DNA of 64,000 nucleotides. Origin: UBA5342 sp965662645. GTDB lineage: Bacteria > Bacteroidota > Bacteroidia > Bacteroidales > UBA5342. The stretch spans positions 39,508 to 103,507 of the forward strand of contig CBFIII010000008.1 of NCBI GenBank assembly GCA_965662645.1, read 5' to 3'. A program made the translations under genes and the position numbers. This document shows, in pieces, positions 1 to 9,528 of the stretch. The notes beneath the pieces were generated by a model. It ran no database searches. It was not told the origin of the DNA and worked only from the letters and a program-made list of their open reading frames with translations. Every line of letters starts with the position of its first letter. Position 1 is the first letter of the stretch.

Positions 1-39
1 GAGGGACTATCTCCCGCCTTTCTTGAACTCACTCAATAA
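1..39 (+). CDS. C-terminal tail of a preceding gene (partial)
   Basis: Frame 1 is open from the first base and encodes EGLSPAFLELTQ before a TAA stop, 9 bases ahead of the next start codon. That spacing suggests the same operon as the beta-helix gene. Twelve residues are too few to identify a family, and the open frame could be chance. Confidence 0.3.
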   Translation, partial: EGLSPAFLELTQ

Positions 40-48
40 TCAACAACT

Positions 49-2904
49 ATGCGTATTCTTTGTAACTTATTAGTGTGGTGTATGACCTTGAGCTTAGTGG
101 CTCAAGAGTCTGCACTCGTTTCTATAGGAGCAGACCAAAAGCTGCAATACCAAAAATACGCTAACCAAGGAGAGACAGACCAAATAAACCGTGTTCCCGA
201 CTTTTCATGGGCAGGCTATAAAATGGGAGGCGTAGCATTGCCGCAGGTAGCAGTGCGTATCAACCTAGAAGCTATCGAAGGGGATAATAGAGCACGCATT
301 CAAAGTGCTATCGATCAAGTATCCGCACTCCCCGAAGACTTCAACGGTTTTAGAGGAGCGATACTATTAAAAGCAGGGCTCTACCGGTGTAGTGGCCCTC
401 TTTACATTCGTAATTCGGGCGTTGTTCTTAGGGGCGAAAAACAAGATCTTGCCGAATATGGAGGCACACAACTTCTTGCCACAGCCACTTACCAACACGA
501 TCTTATCCAATGCAAGGGAAACATCAATAATCTCACCAACAAGCCACAAGCCTTAGACACCATCTGGATTCCTAAAGAATACACCAACGATCAGGGGGTA
601 GTCATCGATGGACAAGTATGGTTAAGTGCCAACATACTGAAAGCAGCAGAAAAGGGACGAGAAGATGACGGGCAAATATCTTTGCAAATAACGACAGATC
701 TCAACGACTATTCCTCTTACAGTAGTAAAGAAGGAAGCAAATCACCTTATCTGGAATTGGTATTCCGAGAAGAAGGCGCCAATGCTGATTCCATACGTAA
801 AATCGAACCTAGCGATGATGCTTTTGTACGTGGTGGTGAGTTTACCAATCAGAACTTTGGTACTGACGATGAATTGGTGGTCAAATTCGATGGTGATGGA
901 AGCGACGTAACGCGAGAATCATTTCTTAAATTTCAACTCCCCACTTTTAGTGGTACTATCATTAGCGCAAGCTTAAAACTATGGTGCCAAAATGCAGGAA
1001 AATCGAGTGATATACCACATTACATATATGCGACCTCAACAACAGATTGGAATGAATCCAACATTAATTATGGCAATAAACCCAACCTTAGTCTGCCACA
1101 AGATCGCATGCTAGACACCAAAATTGGCGTTGGAAGTCATAAGATACGCATTGAAAATAGCAGTAATTACGAAGTAGGACAACAAGTGCTGTTATCACGC
1201 ACACCTAACCAAACATGGATAGATGCCCTAAGTATGGGGCAATACGGTTGGACACCGGCTGCTTATAAGGTAAGCTACCCCAAAACAATAACCGACATCA
1301 CAGGAGATACACTAACGCTTGATGTACCACTAGTACAAAGCCTAGATCAGCTCTATGGTGGTGCCGAGATAGAAAATGACAGCCGCTACGGTTTCCTCAG
1401 CAATGTAGGCATAGAAAATATGGTCATCAGTTCAGCATATACCAATGATGAAGATGAAGCGCACGGTTGGAGCGCCATCCACTTTAGTGATAGTCGTAAC
1501 TGCTGGGTTAAAAATGTAACCGCTCAGTACTTTGGCTATTCCTGTGTGATATTAAGCAATGCGTTTGCAACAACCGTGCAAGATTGTGCTATGCTCGATC
1601 CTAAATCCATTACTACAGGCTCACGCAAATATTCATTTAATATTGATAAAGGATCTTTCAACCTATTCCAACGCTGCTATGCCCGCGGAGGTCGCCATGA
1701 TTTTGTAACGGGAAGTCAGGTGGCAGGCCCTAATGTGTTTCTCGACTGCTTGGCTGAAGAAACCAGCAATGACATTGGCCCCCACCACCGCTATGCTACA
1801 GGCATTCTTTTTGATAATATAGCGGGAGGACAAATGCGCGTACAAAACCGTAAAGATATGGGAACAGGTCACGGATGGGCGGGTGCTCAAGTGATGTTCT
1901 GGAACCTTGAATCACTTGATGCAGACATCAAAGTAGAGAGCCCAACAGGAGCTTTAAATTGGGGAATAGGTTGCCGTGCTAGCCTAAAAGAAGGCGCTGT
2001 TTATTGGGCAAGCTGGTTGGATAATGTACAACCACGAAGTCTCTACATACATCAACTATGCGATAGACTGGGGCAAACAGCTATAGACCATGTAGCTACA
2101 GCAGCTCAAAAAGAGGGACGGATATATGATTACTTGGAAAAATGGAAAGGACTTCAACATCAAATAGACGAACCAACAAGACCTTATGAAGCACATACTT
2201 TACCAGGGAAAATAGAATGTGAACATTTTGACTTTGGCGCAAATGGTGAAGCCTATACCGACTTAAGTCTCAATAACAATGGATTCTCTTTACGTGCTAC
2301 GGCAGTTGACATCTTCACTCAACCAGCCAGAATTAGCGGACAAATACAACACATCAGCTTCGTGGGCGATACAGAGAAGGGTGAGCAACTCAATTATAGT
2401 TTACAACTACTACCAGGCGACTACAACTTTGATTTACAATACGCCACACCTAATGATGGACAAAAAATTGGGATGCGAATAAATCAGCAAATCGATACCA
2501 TCAGCTTACCATCAACTGGGGCATTATTAGATTTTGAAAGAGTGAGCTCTCAAACCTTCCGAATAGAAAAAGACAGCCTATATACCCTTGAAATACTATG
2601 CTTAGACTCTGCAATTAACCTTGATTGTATTATTTCAGAACAAAGCAATACCGCCATTAATAACTTAAAACAACAAATCCCTGTCACCCTATACCCTAAT
2701 CCTACAGAAGGGAAAATCCACGTAGAGGGAAAAGAATTAAAAAACCTACGTGTTGTGGATATTTATGGCCGTTGTATAACCAGCGAAATTGAAATCACAC
2801 CTTCGGGGTACCTCGTCAATCTTCGCTCTAATTATTGTGGAATAGCCGTGATATCTGGCATATATAAAACACTTAATTGGAGTAAGTTGATTGTTATTAA
2901 CTAA
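49..2904 (+). CDS. secreted beta-helix protein with DNRLRE module and T9SS sorting tail
   Basis: A 951-residue exported protein. An N-terminal signal peptide is followed by a right-handed beta-helix fold of the pectate-lyase superfamily (about 40-170 and 350-740), with motifs such as SYSCVILSN-like coils, RCYARGGRHDFV and GHGWAGAQVMFWN that recur in uncharacterised polysaccharide-active Bacteroidota proteins. A DNRLRE-like module (about 175-345) interrupts the helix; its two halves appear in reversed order. The end (about 882-951, starting VTLYPNPTEGKI) is a type A T9SS sorting domain, so the protein is probably exported by the gliding-associated secretion system and held at the surface. A lyase or hydrolase on an algal polysaccharide is inferred; I cannot name catalytic residues. 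Confidence 0.75.
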   Translation: MRILCNLLVWCMTLSLVAQESALVSIGADQKLQYQKYANQGETDQINRVPDFSWAGYKMGGVALPQVAVRINLEAIEGDNRARIQSAIDQVSALPEDFNGFRGAILLKAGLYRCSGPLYIRNSGVVLRGEKQDLAEYGGTQLLATATYQHDLIQCKGNINNLTNKPQALDTIWIPKEYTNDQGVVIDGQVWLSANILKAAEKGREDDGQISLQITTDLNDYSSYSSKEGSKSPYLELVFREEGANADSIRKIEPSDDAFVRGGEFTNQNFGTDDELVVKFDGDGSDVTRESFLKFQLPTFSGTIISASLKLWCQNAGKSSDIPHYIYATSTTDWNESNINYGNKPNLSLPQDRMLDTKIGVGSHKIRIENSSNYEVGQQVLLSRTPNQTWIDALSMGQYGWTPAAYKVSYPKTITDITGDTLTLDVPLVQSLDQLYGGAEIENDSRYGFLSNVGIENMVISSAYTNDEDEAHGWSAIHFSDSRNCWVKNVTAQYFGYSCVILSNAFATTVQDCAMLDPKSITTGSRKYSFNIDKGSFNLFQRCYARGGRHDFVTGSQVAGPNVFLDCLAEETSNDIGPHHRYATGILFDNIAGGQMRVQNRKDMGTGHGWAGAQVMFWNLESLDADIKVESPTGALNWGIGCRASLKEGAVYWASWLDNVQPRSLYIHQLCDRLGQTAIDHVATAAQKEGRIYDYLEKWKGLQHQIDEPTRPYEAHTLPGKIECEHFDFGANGEAYTDLSLNNNGFSLRATAVDIFTQPARISGQIQHISFVGDTEKGEQLNYSLQLLPGDYNFDLQYATPNDGQKIGMRINQQIDTISLPSTGALLDFERVSSQTFRIEKDSLYTLEILCLDSAINLDCIISEQSNTAINNLKQQIPVTLYPNPTEGKIHVEGKELKNLRVVDIYGRCITSEIEITPSGYLVNLRSNYCGIAVISGIYKTLNWSKLIVIN

Positions 2905-3031
2905 AATAAAAAACCCAAATTATATCTGATTATAATATAATCCTCATTCTACAATGTAGCCATTCAGGCTATTGAAGACACGCAGCACATTTATTATGTG
3001 AAATTTTAGATCAAAAGCTCGTGTATTTATA

Positions 3032-5017
3032 TTATCTCTTCTTCAACTCTACAGTCTCATTTTGTTTACGAAAAACACCCTCATAAAACTGTTTCAAATC
3101 GACGTATTCATCATCGTAAAAAACGTTTTTTGTGCGCTCCAATTCACACGACACAGTAATTATCCTTTCCTCTTTTGAAATAAAATAGTTAAAAACATAA
3201 CTAGTATCTACCGTACAGCTGCTCATATTTTCTGGCAAAGTCACGACGTCATAATTATCAGGTAAAGTATAGCTAAACTCATAAACGGTTTTTGATGGAC
3301 AGAGGTACTCTACAGGATATGGACGCTCATCTAAGGTTAAAGGATTCTTAGACATAGACTCGTTAAGAAGTGGTTTAAAAGTAATAAGCCTATTGTCTAT
3401 GTTTGTATTATTTGTGATTTTGAGGCGTGACTCTTGCACTAAAGGCATATCTAACTCATCTAGATTAGACAAATCAATTCCCTCTATATCTAAGCCTTTG
3501 AAATTAGATTCTAAATCTTCAATATAAGGATCAACACCACCAAGACTACTGATATGGAAGCGCTTTAAATAAGAAGAATAATCATTATAAACTTTAGAAA
3601 CAGTTCCTTCAAACACCCCATTTTCGTCCAGATTCAAATTATAACTCGTGGTTGATAGCTTAGCTACAGTGCCAAGAGGAATCCAAGAACAATGCCCTTT
3701 CATCACCTGTAAACCATTGCCGTTAAGGCATCTCTCAGGCAAAAGCCCTACGGAAGATAAATCACACGTCGCATCCATCAAATACAACACACTATCAATC
3801 TCACAAGAGGCTATCACATAATTCAAGTTACCCAATGATGGTCTGTTAGGGTAAACAAAACCATTATCTCGGGTACTTAATACAACGGGGCTTGCATTCA
3901 GGCCTAGTTGACGCAACAAAGCAACTAAAGACAGATTTATATCAGCACTATTAGCTTTCCCTAACTTTAGTGTTCTCCTAAAAGACTGAGAGGCATACAC
4001 ACTCATACTACCATCCCACACTGTATGCTCTTTAATAAAGTCAAAAGCAGAATTCATCTTTTCTTTGTCAGACATAGCCTTCGCCCCCATACTCTGAGCG
4101 TACTTTCTTAAAACCTGATCACGCTTTAACATAAGACCAAAAAAATCAGATTTCATAAGCCTCTGATTAAGTTGACCCCAAGTCCTGATGTAACTTCCAG
4201 CCTTGTCATCTTGCAATTCTTTAGATATTAAATCGAATGCCAAATTAGAAATATAATTCTTGGAGGTAGTAAGGTAATGATCAACTTTAAAAGCTGGCAC
4301 ATTTCGGGCTTCATATTTATAATTCTCCGTGGTATAATCTAAGCTTGAATTGAGCGTTTGCATAGCTCCGGAACCCAAATATCGATCTGTAGAATAAAAG
4401 ACAGGCCCTTTACGGTATTCTTTGCATACAAAAAAATCAGGAATTTCTATGCTATAAGTACTTTTCAAGACGGGTATTTCATGTTGAAAATCCCAACCAT
4501 TTATATTAAAATAAAAATCAGATTTAACTTTATACTCTACCTCAATAATAGATCCTTTTTTCACATCAGGAAGCGTAAACCTTATCACATCATAATCTTT
4601 CGAAGAATAGACCTTCTCTCGACTACGAATCGGCAAACTAGTACACACAACATCTCCACCAAGCAGATTATAAGTTTTTGCCTTGAGTGAAGACAAAGAC
4701 TCTGATCGCTCATTATCAACCTTATAAAGTTTCAAGTCAAACGACGCTTCATTTATAGCTGAATCGTCTAATATTTTAATCCTAAAATGACGGGTATGAA
4801 ACAACTTAAAACCTTTCACATAGTGCAAATAACTATGCCCATCATCAAATATATAATACGCTTTTGCACTTGAATCGATAGGACAAACAGTAGGTTCAAA
4901 ATCTTCAATAGTAATTTCCCAAGGTTTATAATCCAAATCTTCGGCATTCATTCTTAAAGCTAAAACTAAAAGAAGAACAATAAGGAAACATCTTGTTGGC
5001 AGTAATATAGTATTCAT
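3032..5017 (-). CDS. DUF3857 and transglutaminase-like domain protein
   Basis: A secreted or periplasmic protein of about 661 residues from the ATG at 5017, which gives a clean signal peptide (MNTILLPTRCFLIVLLLVL). An ATG ten codons upstream would add a polar leader and is less likely. The N-terminal half has the DUF3857 pattern (RHFRIKILDD, IEVEYKVKSDFYF). The middle has a transglutaminase-like core with DFIKEHTVWDG and a later LYLMDATCDLSSVG that supplies the expected Asp. The usual catalytic Cys position of the core is occupied by NSADINLSLVALLRQLG, so Ser or Ala replaces Cys and the domain may be non-catalytic. Such proteins are common in Bacteroidota, but their role is unknown. It stands alone downstream of the esterase, about 270 bases away. 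Confidence 0.75.
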   Translation of the reverse strand: MNTILLPTRCFLIVLLLVLALRMNAEDLDYKPWEITIEDFEPTVCPIDSSAKAYYIFDDGHSYLHYVKGFKLFHTRHFRIKILDDSAINEASFDLKLYKVDNERSESLSSLKAKTYNLLGGDVVCTSLPIRSREKVYSSKDYDVIRFTLPDVKKGSIIEVEYKVKSDFYFNINGWDFQHEIPVLKSTYSIEIPDFFVCKEYRKGPVFYSTDRYLGSGAMQTLNSSLDYTTENYKYEARNVPAFKVDHYLTTSKNYISNLAFDLISKELQDDKAGSYIRTWGQLNQRLMKSDFFGLMLKRDQVLRKYAQSMGAKAMSDKEKMNSAFDFIKEHTVWDGSMSVYASQSFRRTLKLGKANSADINLSLVALLRQLGLNASPVVLSTRDNGFVYPNRPSLGNLNYVIASCEIDSVLYLMDATCDLSSVGLLPERCLNGNGLQVMKGHCSWIPLGTVAKLSTTSYNLNLDENGVFEGTVSKVYNDYSSYLKRFHISSLGGVDPYIEDLESNFKGLDIEGIDLSNLDELDMPLVQESRLKITNNTNIDNRLITFKPLLNESMSKNPLTLDERPYPVEYLCPSKTVYEFSYTLPDNYDVVTLPENMSSCTVDTSYVFNYFISKEERIITVSCELERTKNVFYDDEYVDLKQFYEGVFRKQNETVELKKR

Positions 5018-5288
5018 AGTAAATAAGTTTGCAGATAAAAGTAGCAAATTGTTTGATAATCTGCAATATAAAAATATAAAAAAGGAAACATTTCATTTAC
5101 AGAGAGAACAGCTTCAACGGTAAGTACATATTTATCAGACGCCAAAGAAATCAGAAGATAAATTTACAAACATAAAATGATTAAACATTGAACGAAAGAT
5201 CACGCAAATCACGCACAAATTAATAACTTAAGGGGGAAGATGCTTTCATCTCAAACTTAATACTAAAGTATTGGTAATATATTACGTA

Positions 5289-6746
5289 TTACTCACCTAT
5301 CCTAGTAGCGTCTGTCCAATGATCTGTACGAAACGAAGACGCTGGCAATAAATTTTGATTGTAAAGCGAGCCCTTCACCCAATCCTTCCAAGCATAACGT
5401 ACCGCTTTGGGTGCTGGCACATTTATAGATGTTACCACGACCAGGGTATCCCCTTCTATCTTTGCTGATGCAGGATAAAACACCTTGTCTTCGCCAGCAA
5501 TTTCAAAATCGGTTAATTCATCAAAAGCAAACAGACCTAACTCTGCATTTTTAAATTTCAGCTGGATTTCGTTACCATAAACTGTCATTACATCATATAC
5601 AGGAGAGCTTCCATCTACATTTTCGAAACCATAGGTCTGTTCGAGAGCAAGCAATAATAGACGATTCGCCACTTCTTGTTTTTGAGACGGGTGGATACGG
5701 TGTTCATCACCAAGGTCTGTCGTAATAGCAATACCCGAATTAGGAATAAGTGACACACATTCTTCCTGTGCAACACGCATAAATGCAGAATTTCTATTCA
5801 TCGTTGCTATTGAATCTTTAGCGCTATAATCGTAAGGAGCTATCTGAACAAAGTAAAAAGGAAAATCGCCTATCCCCCATCGTGAACGCCAATCTTTAAC
5901 CATCGCAGGGAATAATTTTTTGTATTTCTCTGGGGCTTTCCTATTGGCTTCGCCCTGGTACCAAAGCACACCTTTTATAGTAAAAGGAATAAGAGGATGA
6001 ACCATGGCATTATACAAAATTGTAGGTTGATTTTTAGCAGCTTCTTTTAAGACCATATTATCCAAATCCACCACCTCGAAAGCCCCTAAAGCCTCCTTGC
6101 TCATCCAAGCTTCCACACGTGTTCCACCCCACGACGAATGGATCATACCCACTGGCACATCCAAAGCCGCCTGAAGTTGTTGCCCAAAAAACCAGGCGAT
6201 AGCACTAAAATCATGGCATGTTTCTGACGTAGCTTGTTGCCAAGATGTACAGTCCTTAAGATCGCTTAATGGCAATTTTGCATTCTTCCTTGTAACACTA
6301 AACAGGCGCACTTGTGACTTTTCTGCCATTACTCTCGCCAACTGAGCATTAGCGGTAGGCTGGGCATTACCATACCCTTTTATAGGCTGGTACATATTAG
6401 ATTGTCCCGAACAGAGCCAGACTTCGCCAAATAAGATATCGTCTAGCATAATATCAGAATTTTCACTTTTGAGAGACAGCCACTGTGCTTGTTTTGAGTT
6501 TGTCGTTTTAAGCGACACGCGCCATTCACCCCCTGCACTTGCTTCTGTTTTTATGGGATTTTGCAACCACGACGCCTTTATGGTAATGGATTCATGAGCC
6601 TCAGCCCATCCCCACACTTGAACTGTAGTATTGCGTTGTAACACCATATGAGACGACACAATAGCGGGCAAAGTGATTGCTGCACTACATATTTCAACAA
6701 AGAGAAAACAAGTCAAGACACAAATAAAATACAAGGGGCGTTTCAT
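5289..6746 (-). CDS. sialate O-acetylesterase-type (SASA) carbohydrate esterase
   Basis: A 485-residue secreted esterase of the SASA/DUF303 family, SGNH-hydrolase fold, which removes acetyl groups from sugars. A signal peptide occupies the first 22 residues. The nucleophile block GEVWLCSGQSNM lies at about 107-118 (Ser about 116), GVLWYQGEAN near 260 is the typical internal block, and DEHRIHPSQKQ near 345 supplies the Asp and His of the triad. The family includes enzymes on sialate, xylan and pectin-like substrates, so the true substrate is open. It follows the sulfatase on the same strand with about 82 bases between them, which suggests co-transcription and joint stripping of sulfate and acetyl groups. 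Confidence 0.88.
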   Translation of the reverse strand: MKRPLYFICVLTCFLFVEICSAAITLPAIVSSHMVLQRNTTVQVWGWAEAHESITIKASWLQNPIKTEASAGGEWRVSLKTTNSKQAQWLSLKSENSDIMLDDILFGEVWLCSGQSNMYQPIKGYGNAQPTANAQLARVMAEKSQVRLFSVTRKNAKLPLSDLKDCTSWQQATSETCHDFSAIAWFFGQQLQAALDVPVGMIHSSWGGTRVEAWMSKEALGAFEVVDLDNMVLKEAAKNQPTILYNAMVHPLIPFTIKGVLWYQGEANRKAPEKYKKLFPAMVKDWRSRWGIGDFPFYFVQIAPYDYSAKDSIATMNRNSAFMRVAQEECVSLIPNSGIAITTDLGDEHRIHPSQKQEVANRLLLLALEQTYGFENVDGSSPVYDVMTVYGNEIQLKFKNAELGLFAFDELTDFEIAGEDKVFYPASAKIEGDTLVVVTSINVPAPKAVRYAWKDWVKGSLYNQNLLPASSFRTDHWTDATRIGE

Positions 6747-6828
6747 AGCAGTAATATTTGATACGTGATAAAAAAAGAAACAACAATGCCAGCATAATTG
6801 ACAAAAAAAGCACTATCAGATAAGAATA

Positions 6829-8247
6829 CTAATAATTAGCTTTAAAGAAATCAGCTCCCCTATGCTTAAGTAACAAGGTCTGCAATGAGTCCACAAGCAC
6901 CTTATTTTCGGGAAGTTCAGCAATATTATTTGTTTGATCTAAATCGTTAGATAAGTCGTATAACATACGCGCATTCAAAATATCATCACCTTTTCGCCAC
7001 TCGGTATATGCATATCGTTCGGTATTAATCGTTAGCCCATCTTTCCATTTACTAATAACAAAATCCTTATGTTTAGCTTCTGGGTGTTTCAATACATTAA
7101 CCAAGCTTTTCCCTTCTAGATTAGAAGGGGTTGGTAGTTGACAAAGTTCAGTTAGCGTAGGGTAGATATCAATAAATTCGGCAAGACTAGCGCAGGTACC
7201 CGACGCCATATCTGGTGCTGATATGATTAGTGGTGCGGCAAGTGCTGTTCTGAAACTGTTGTGTTTTCCCCAGATAGCATGTTCACCTAGATTCCAACCA
7301 TGGTCACCCCACAGCACCACAATGGTATTCTCTCTTAAACCTAGCTCATCTAATGCATCAAGAAGTAAACCTACACTTGCATCAGTATAACTTACGCAAG
7401 CATGATACGCATGCTGTAATGTGATCTCGAGGTCATCACCGATAGGGCCAGACTTAGGTACTCCAGCATAAGTTCGCAACTCACCAGAATTCATGAAAGC
7501 CTGTTTAGGGGCATTCTCTGGCCAAAAATCAGATGCTTTATCACTAAAATCAGACGGCGAGTATAAATCCCAATATTTTTTAGGGGCATTAAATGGCAAA
7601 TGTGGTTTTACAAATCCAACAGCAAGGAAGAAAGGCTTGCCCAAGTCTTTTAAACGTTTCATATCCGCAATAGACTTCAGTGCCGTTTTCCCATCATTAT
7701 AATCACCATCAGGTACATCTGCACACTCATAAGCAGGGCCGGACACTAGACTTTCCAAAACCCTATTTTCGGGTAGAATATAATCATGATAGGTTGAATC
7801 ATTAACTTGTAAGCGCCAATTTTCGTTCCAACTCTGTGTATTATCTTCATGCTCATGAAAGATTTTACCATTCGCTAAGGTATAATAGCCATTGTTTTTA
7901 AAATGCTGTGATAAAACGACTGCCGAAGGAGCCTGTACATCTGCACGAGCACTATATACAATAAAACGATTTCGGGTAGGCCGCAGGCCCGACATTAAGC
8001 TGGCACGTGAAGCACCACAAACAGGAATATTACAAAAGGCATTGCTAAAAACAACACCACTTGAAGCTAGTTGATCAATATGAGGGGACTGAATAAGCGT
8101 TTCCCCATAACACCCCAATTGTGGCCGTAAATCATCCACGGCAATAAATAAGACATTAGGTTTTGGTAGCTTTTCTTTAGCTCCTCCACAGGATATCAAA
8201 AGAATGGATACAAACAACGTAAGAAAAAGAAAGCGTAATAGTTTCAT
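6829..8247 (-). CDS. lipoprotein sulfatase, iduronate-2-sulfatase-like
   Basis: Formylglycine-dependent sulfatase of family S1. The ATG at 8247 is preferred over one 18 codons upstream because it gives a lipoprotein signal ending LLISC (Cys20). Metal-site residues come from VLFIAVDDLRPQLG, and the maturation motif C-G-A-S-R is at residues 77-81, with Cys77 the residue converted to formylglycine. GDHGWNLGEH near 325 is the second metal and substrate region. The sequence style matches the iduronate-2-sulfatase group, whose members hydrolyse sulfate esters on uronic acids and other sugars. No sulfatase-maturating enzyme is in the window, so maturation must come from elsewhere. It leads a likely two-gene unit with the SASA esterase. 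Confidence 0.9.
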   Translation of the reverse strand: MKLLRFLFLTLFVSILLISCGGAKEKLPKPNVLFIAVDDLRPQLGCYGETLIQSPHIDQLASSGVVFSNAFCNIPVCGASRASLMSGLRPTRNRFIVYSARADVQAPSAVVLSQHFKNNGYYTLANGKIFHEHEDNTQSWNENWRLQVNDSTYHDYILPENRVLESLVSGPAYECADVPDGDYNDGKTALKSIADMKRLKDLGKPFFLAVGFVKPHLPFNAPKKYWDLYSPSDFSDKASDFWPENAPKQAFMNSGELRTYAGVPKSGPIGDDLEITLQHAYHACVSYTDASVGLLLDALDELGLRENTIVVLWGDHGWNLGEHAIWGKHNSFRTALAAPLIISAPDMASGTCASLAEFIDIYPTLTELCQLPTPSNLEGKSLVNVLKHPEAKHKDFVISKWKDGLTINTERYAYTEWRKGDDILNARMLYDLSNDLDQTNNIAELPENKVLVDSLQTLLLKHRGADFFKANY

Positions 8248-8750
8248 AAGTTTAAAATTAGATGATAAAGAAAAGATTATAGACAATGAATACTGACACA
8301 CGTAAGGGGGAATTAATCATTAGCGCATTCGACAGGTGGTTACTGAGCTTGTCGAATATGCTCTGTGACCACTTTGCTAATTTTCAATTCACCTGTCTAT
8401 CCACCGATAGATAGATATGTCCCCGAGTCCTCGGGGGCATAGGAAGTTTATCGCTTTAAATGTACATAAGAGATTAATCAATAATCGAACATTTTAATTT
8501 CAGTGTATCCTCGCCAGCCGAAAAATACGCATAGAGAAGAGACTCAAAAAAAACAACAATTCAAACAATTGATCACACAAAAATAAGACTAATGAGAATT
8601 ATTCTATTGCACAAATCACCCAATAATTGAAACAGGACACAATAATTAAAATAAAAGCACTGGTAACCAATACTATTAAAAGAAGTTGTTCCAAGTCTTT
8701 TTTGCCCACATTCCCCCTCCTACTGCCTAGCAGAAGGGGAGCTAAGGAAA

Positions 8751-8814
8751 ATTCCTTTTATAGACAAGTAATACGAATAGGTCTTGCAGCTAGTTTTAAA
8801 ATCAAATTGGTATT
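8751..8814 (-). repeat. partial copy of dispersed repeat M
   Basis: The stretch ending TTTTAAAATCAAATTGGTATTA-like at 8814 is the reverse complement of the left end of the repeat at 30532-30650. The middle of the element is missing here, since CTTTTATAG is followed almost directly by AATACGA. It is therefore a truncated, inverted copy. Confidence 0.6.
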
Positions 8815-9264
8815 AAAACAACTTCATCTATAAATAAGCGATTTAACATTAAATAGATTATGCCTATGCGGTAGTTTGCAGTACCTAAGCCGCAAAGCGG
8901 CATACCCAATTATGTAACAGGATAAGTGTCTAAAGTGAGCTAAAGTATTTAAAGTGTCTAAAGTTAAATTGTCCCTGCACTGTAATTTTCTCCAATAACA
9001 TGTACACTTGAATATGTACAACATAACAGTCTAGTTAGATAAAAGGAACGTTTTTTTGTTTGGGGCTTATGCAGCCCCACCTGCCTGCCGGTAGGCAAGG
9101 TACCCTGCACTTTCTTTTTACTCACTATTGCTTATTTTAATGGTGATTCCCGACAAAAATCGGGACAGGCTGTGATACACTTCGCTTAATTGCTACAGCG
9201 CAAAAAGTAAGCAATACTTCGGCTACGCTCAGTAACCTAAGCCGCCGCTTGAGAAAATAAACGA

Positions 9265-9282
9265 TCCCGATAGCTATCGGGA
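9265..9282. repeat. 18-base perfect palindrome
   Basis: TCCCGATAGCTATCGGGA is its own reverse complement. A looser relative with the same TCCCGA/TCGGGA arms and a six-base loop lies at 9148-9165. Extragenic palindromes of this kind are frequent in Bacteroidota genomes. Confidence 0.8.
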
Positions 9283-9300
9283 AGTCTTCATTCCGCTGAA

Positions 9301-9461
9301 TTTTTGAAAACTCGGACTCAGGTCCTCAAACAGACAAAAATTCTTAACGCTCGTTGAAGCCTATTTTACTCACCATTATAAATTTAATAGGAGATCGTGA
9401 TTAGCTACGCTTAATTCTTAACACCTATTTTCAAATGCGGTCTAATTAGTCCCAGCAACGT
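9301..9461. repeat. dispersed repeat D, long copy
   Basis: This copy matches 48933-49020: both share TAGGTCCTCAAACAG- or CAGGTCCTCAAACAG-like sequence, AATTCTTAAC and CACCTATTTTCAAAT followed by CTAATTAGTCCC. The copy here has an extra 74 bases lying between two AATTCTTAAC direct repeats (9339-9348 and 9413-9422). Both copies sit shortly beyond the 3' end of a minus-strand carbohydrate gene. Confidence 0.7.
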
Positions 9462-9528
9462 AATATGCTGTTACCTGTCAACTTCCGTATGCCCATAAAA
9501 TTGATCTACTTATATACATGTCTCATTA

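Larger units (their letters stand above)
8302..9528. other. gene-free stretch rich in short palindromes
   Basis: No credible gene is visible across about 1.2 kb between the sulfatase start and the end of the GH105 fusion; the short open frames here lack family character. Instead there are at least six inverted repeats: ATTCGACA/TGTCGAAT (8327-8357), CTATC/GATAG (8397-8410), CCCCGA/TCGGGG (8421-8436), TGGGGC/GCCCCA (9061-9079), TCCCGA/TCGGGA (9148-9165) and a perfect 18-base palindrome (9265-9282). It also holds a partial copy of repeat family M (about 8751-8814, inverted) and one copy of family D (9301-9461). Confidence 0.75.

Noticed and set aside
4358..4690. A 110-codon plus-strand frame inside the DUF3857 gene
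   Set aside because: It is antisense to a full-length recognisable protein.
8627..9024. Two short frames in the palindrome-rich region
   Set aside because: They overlap repeat M and palindromes and have unordered, low-complexity translations.
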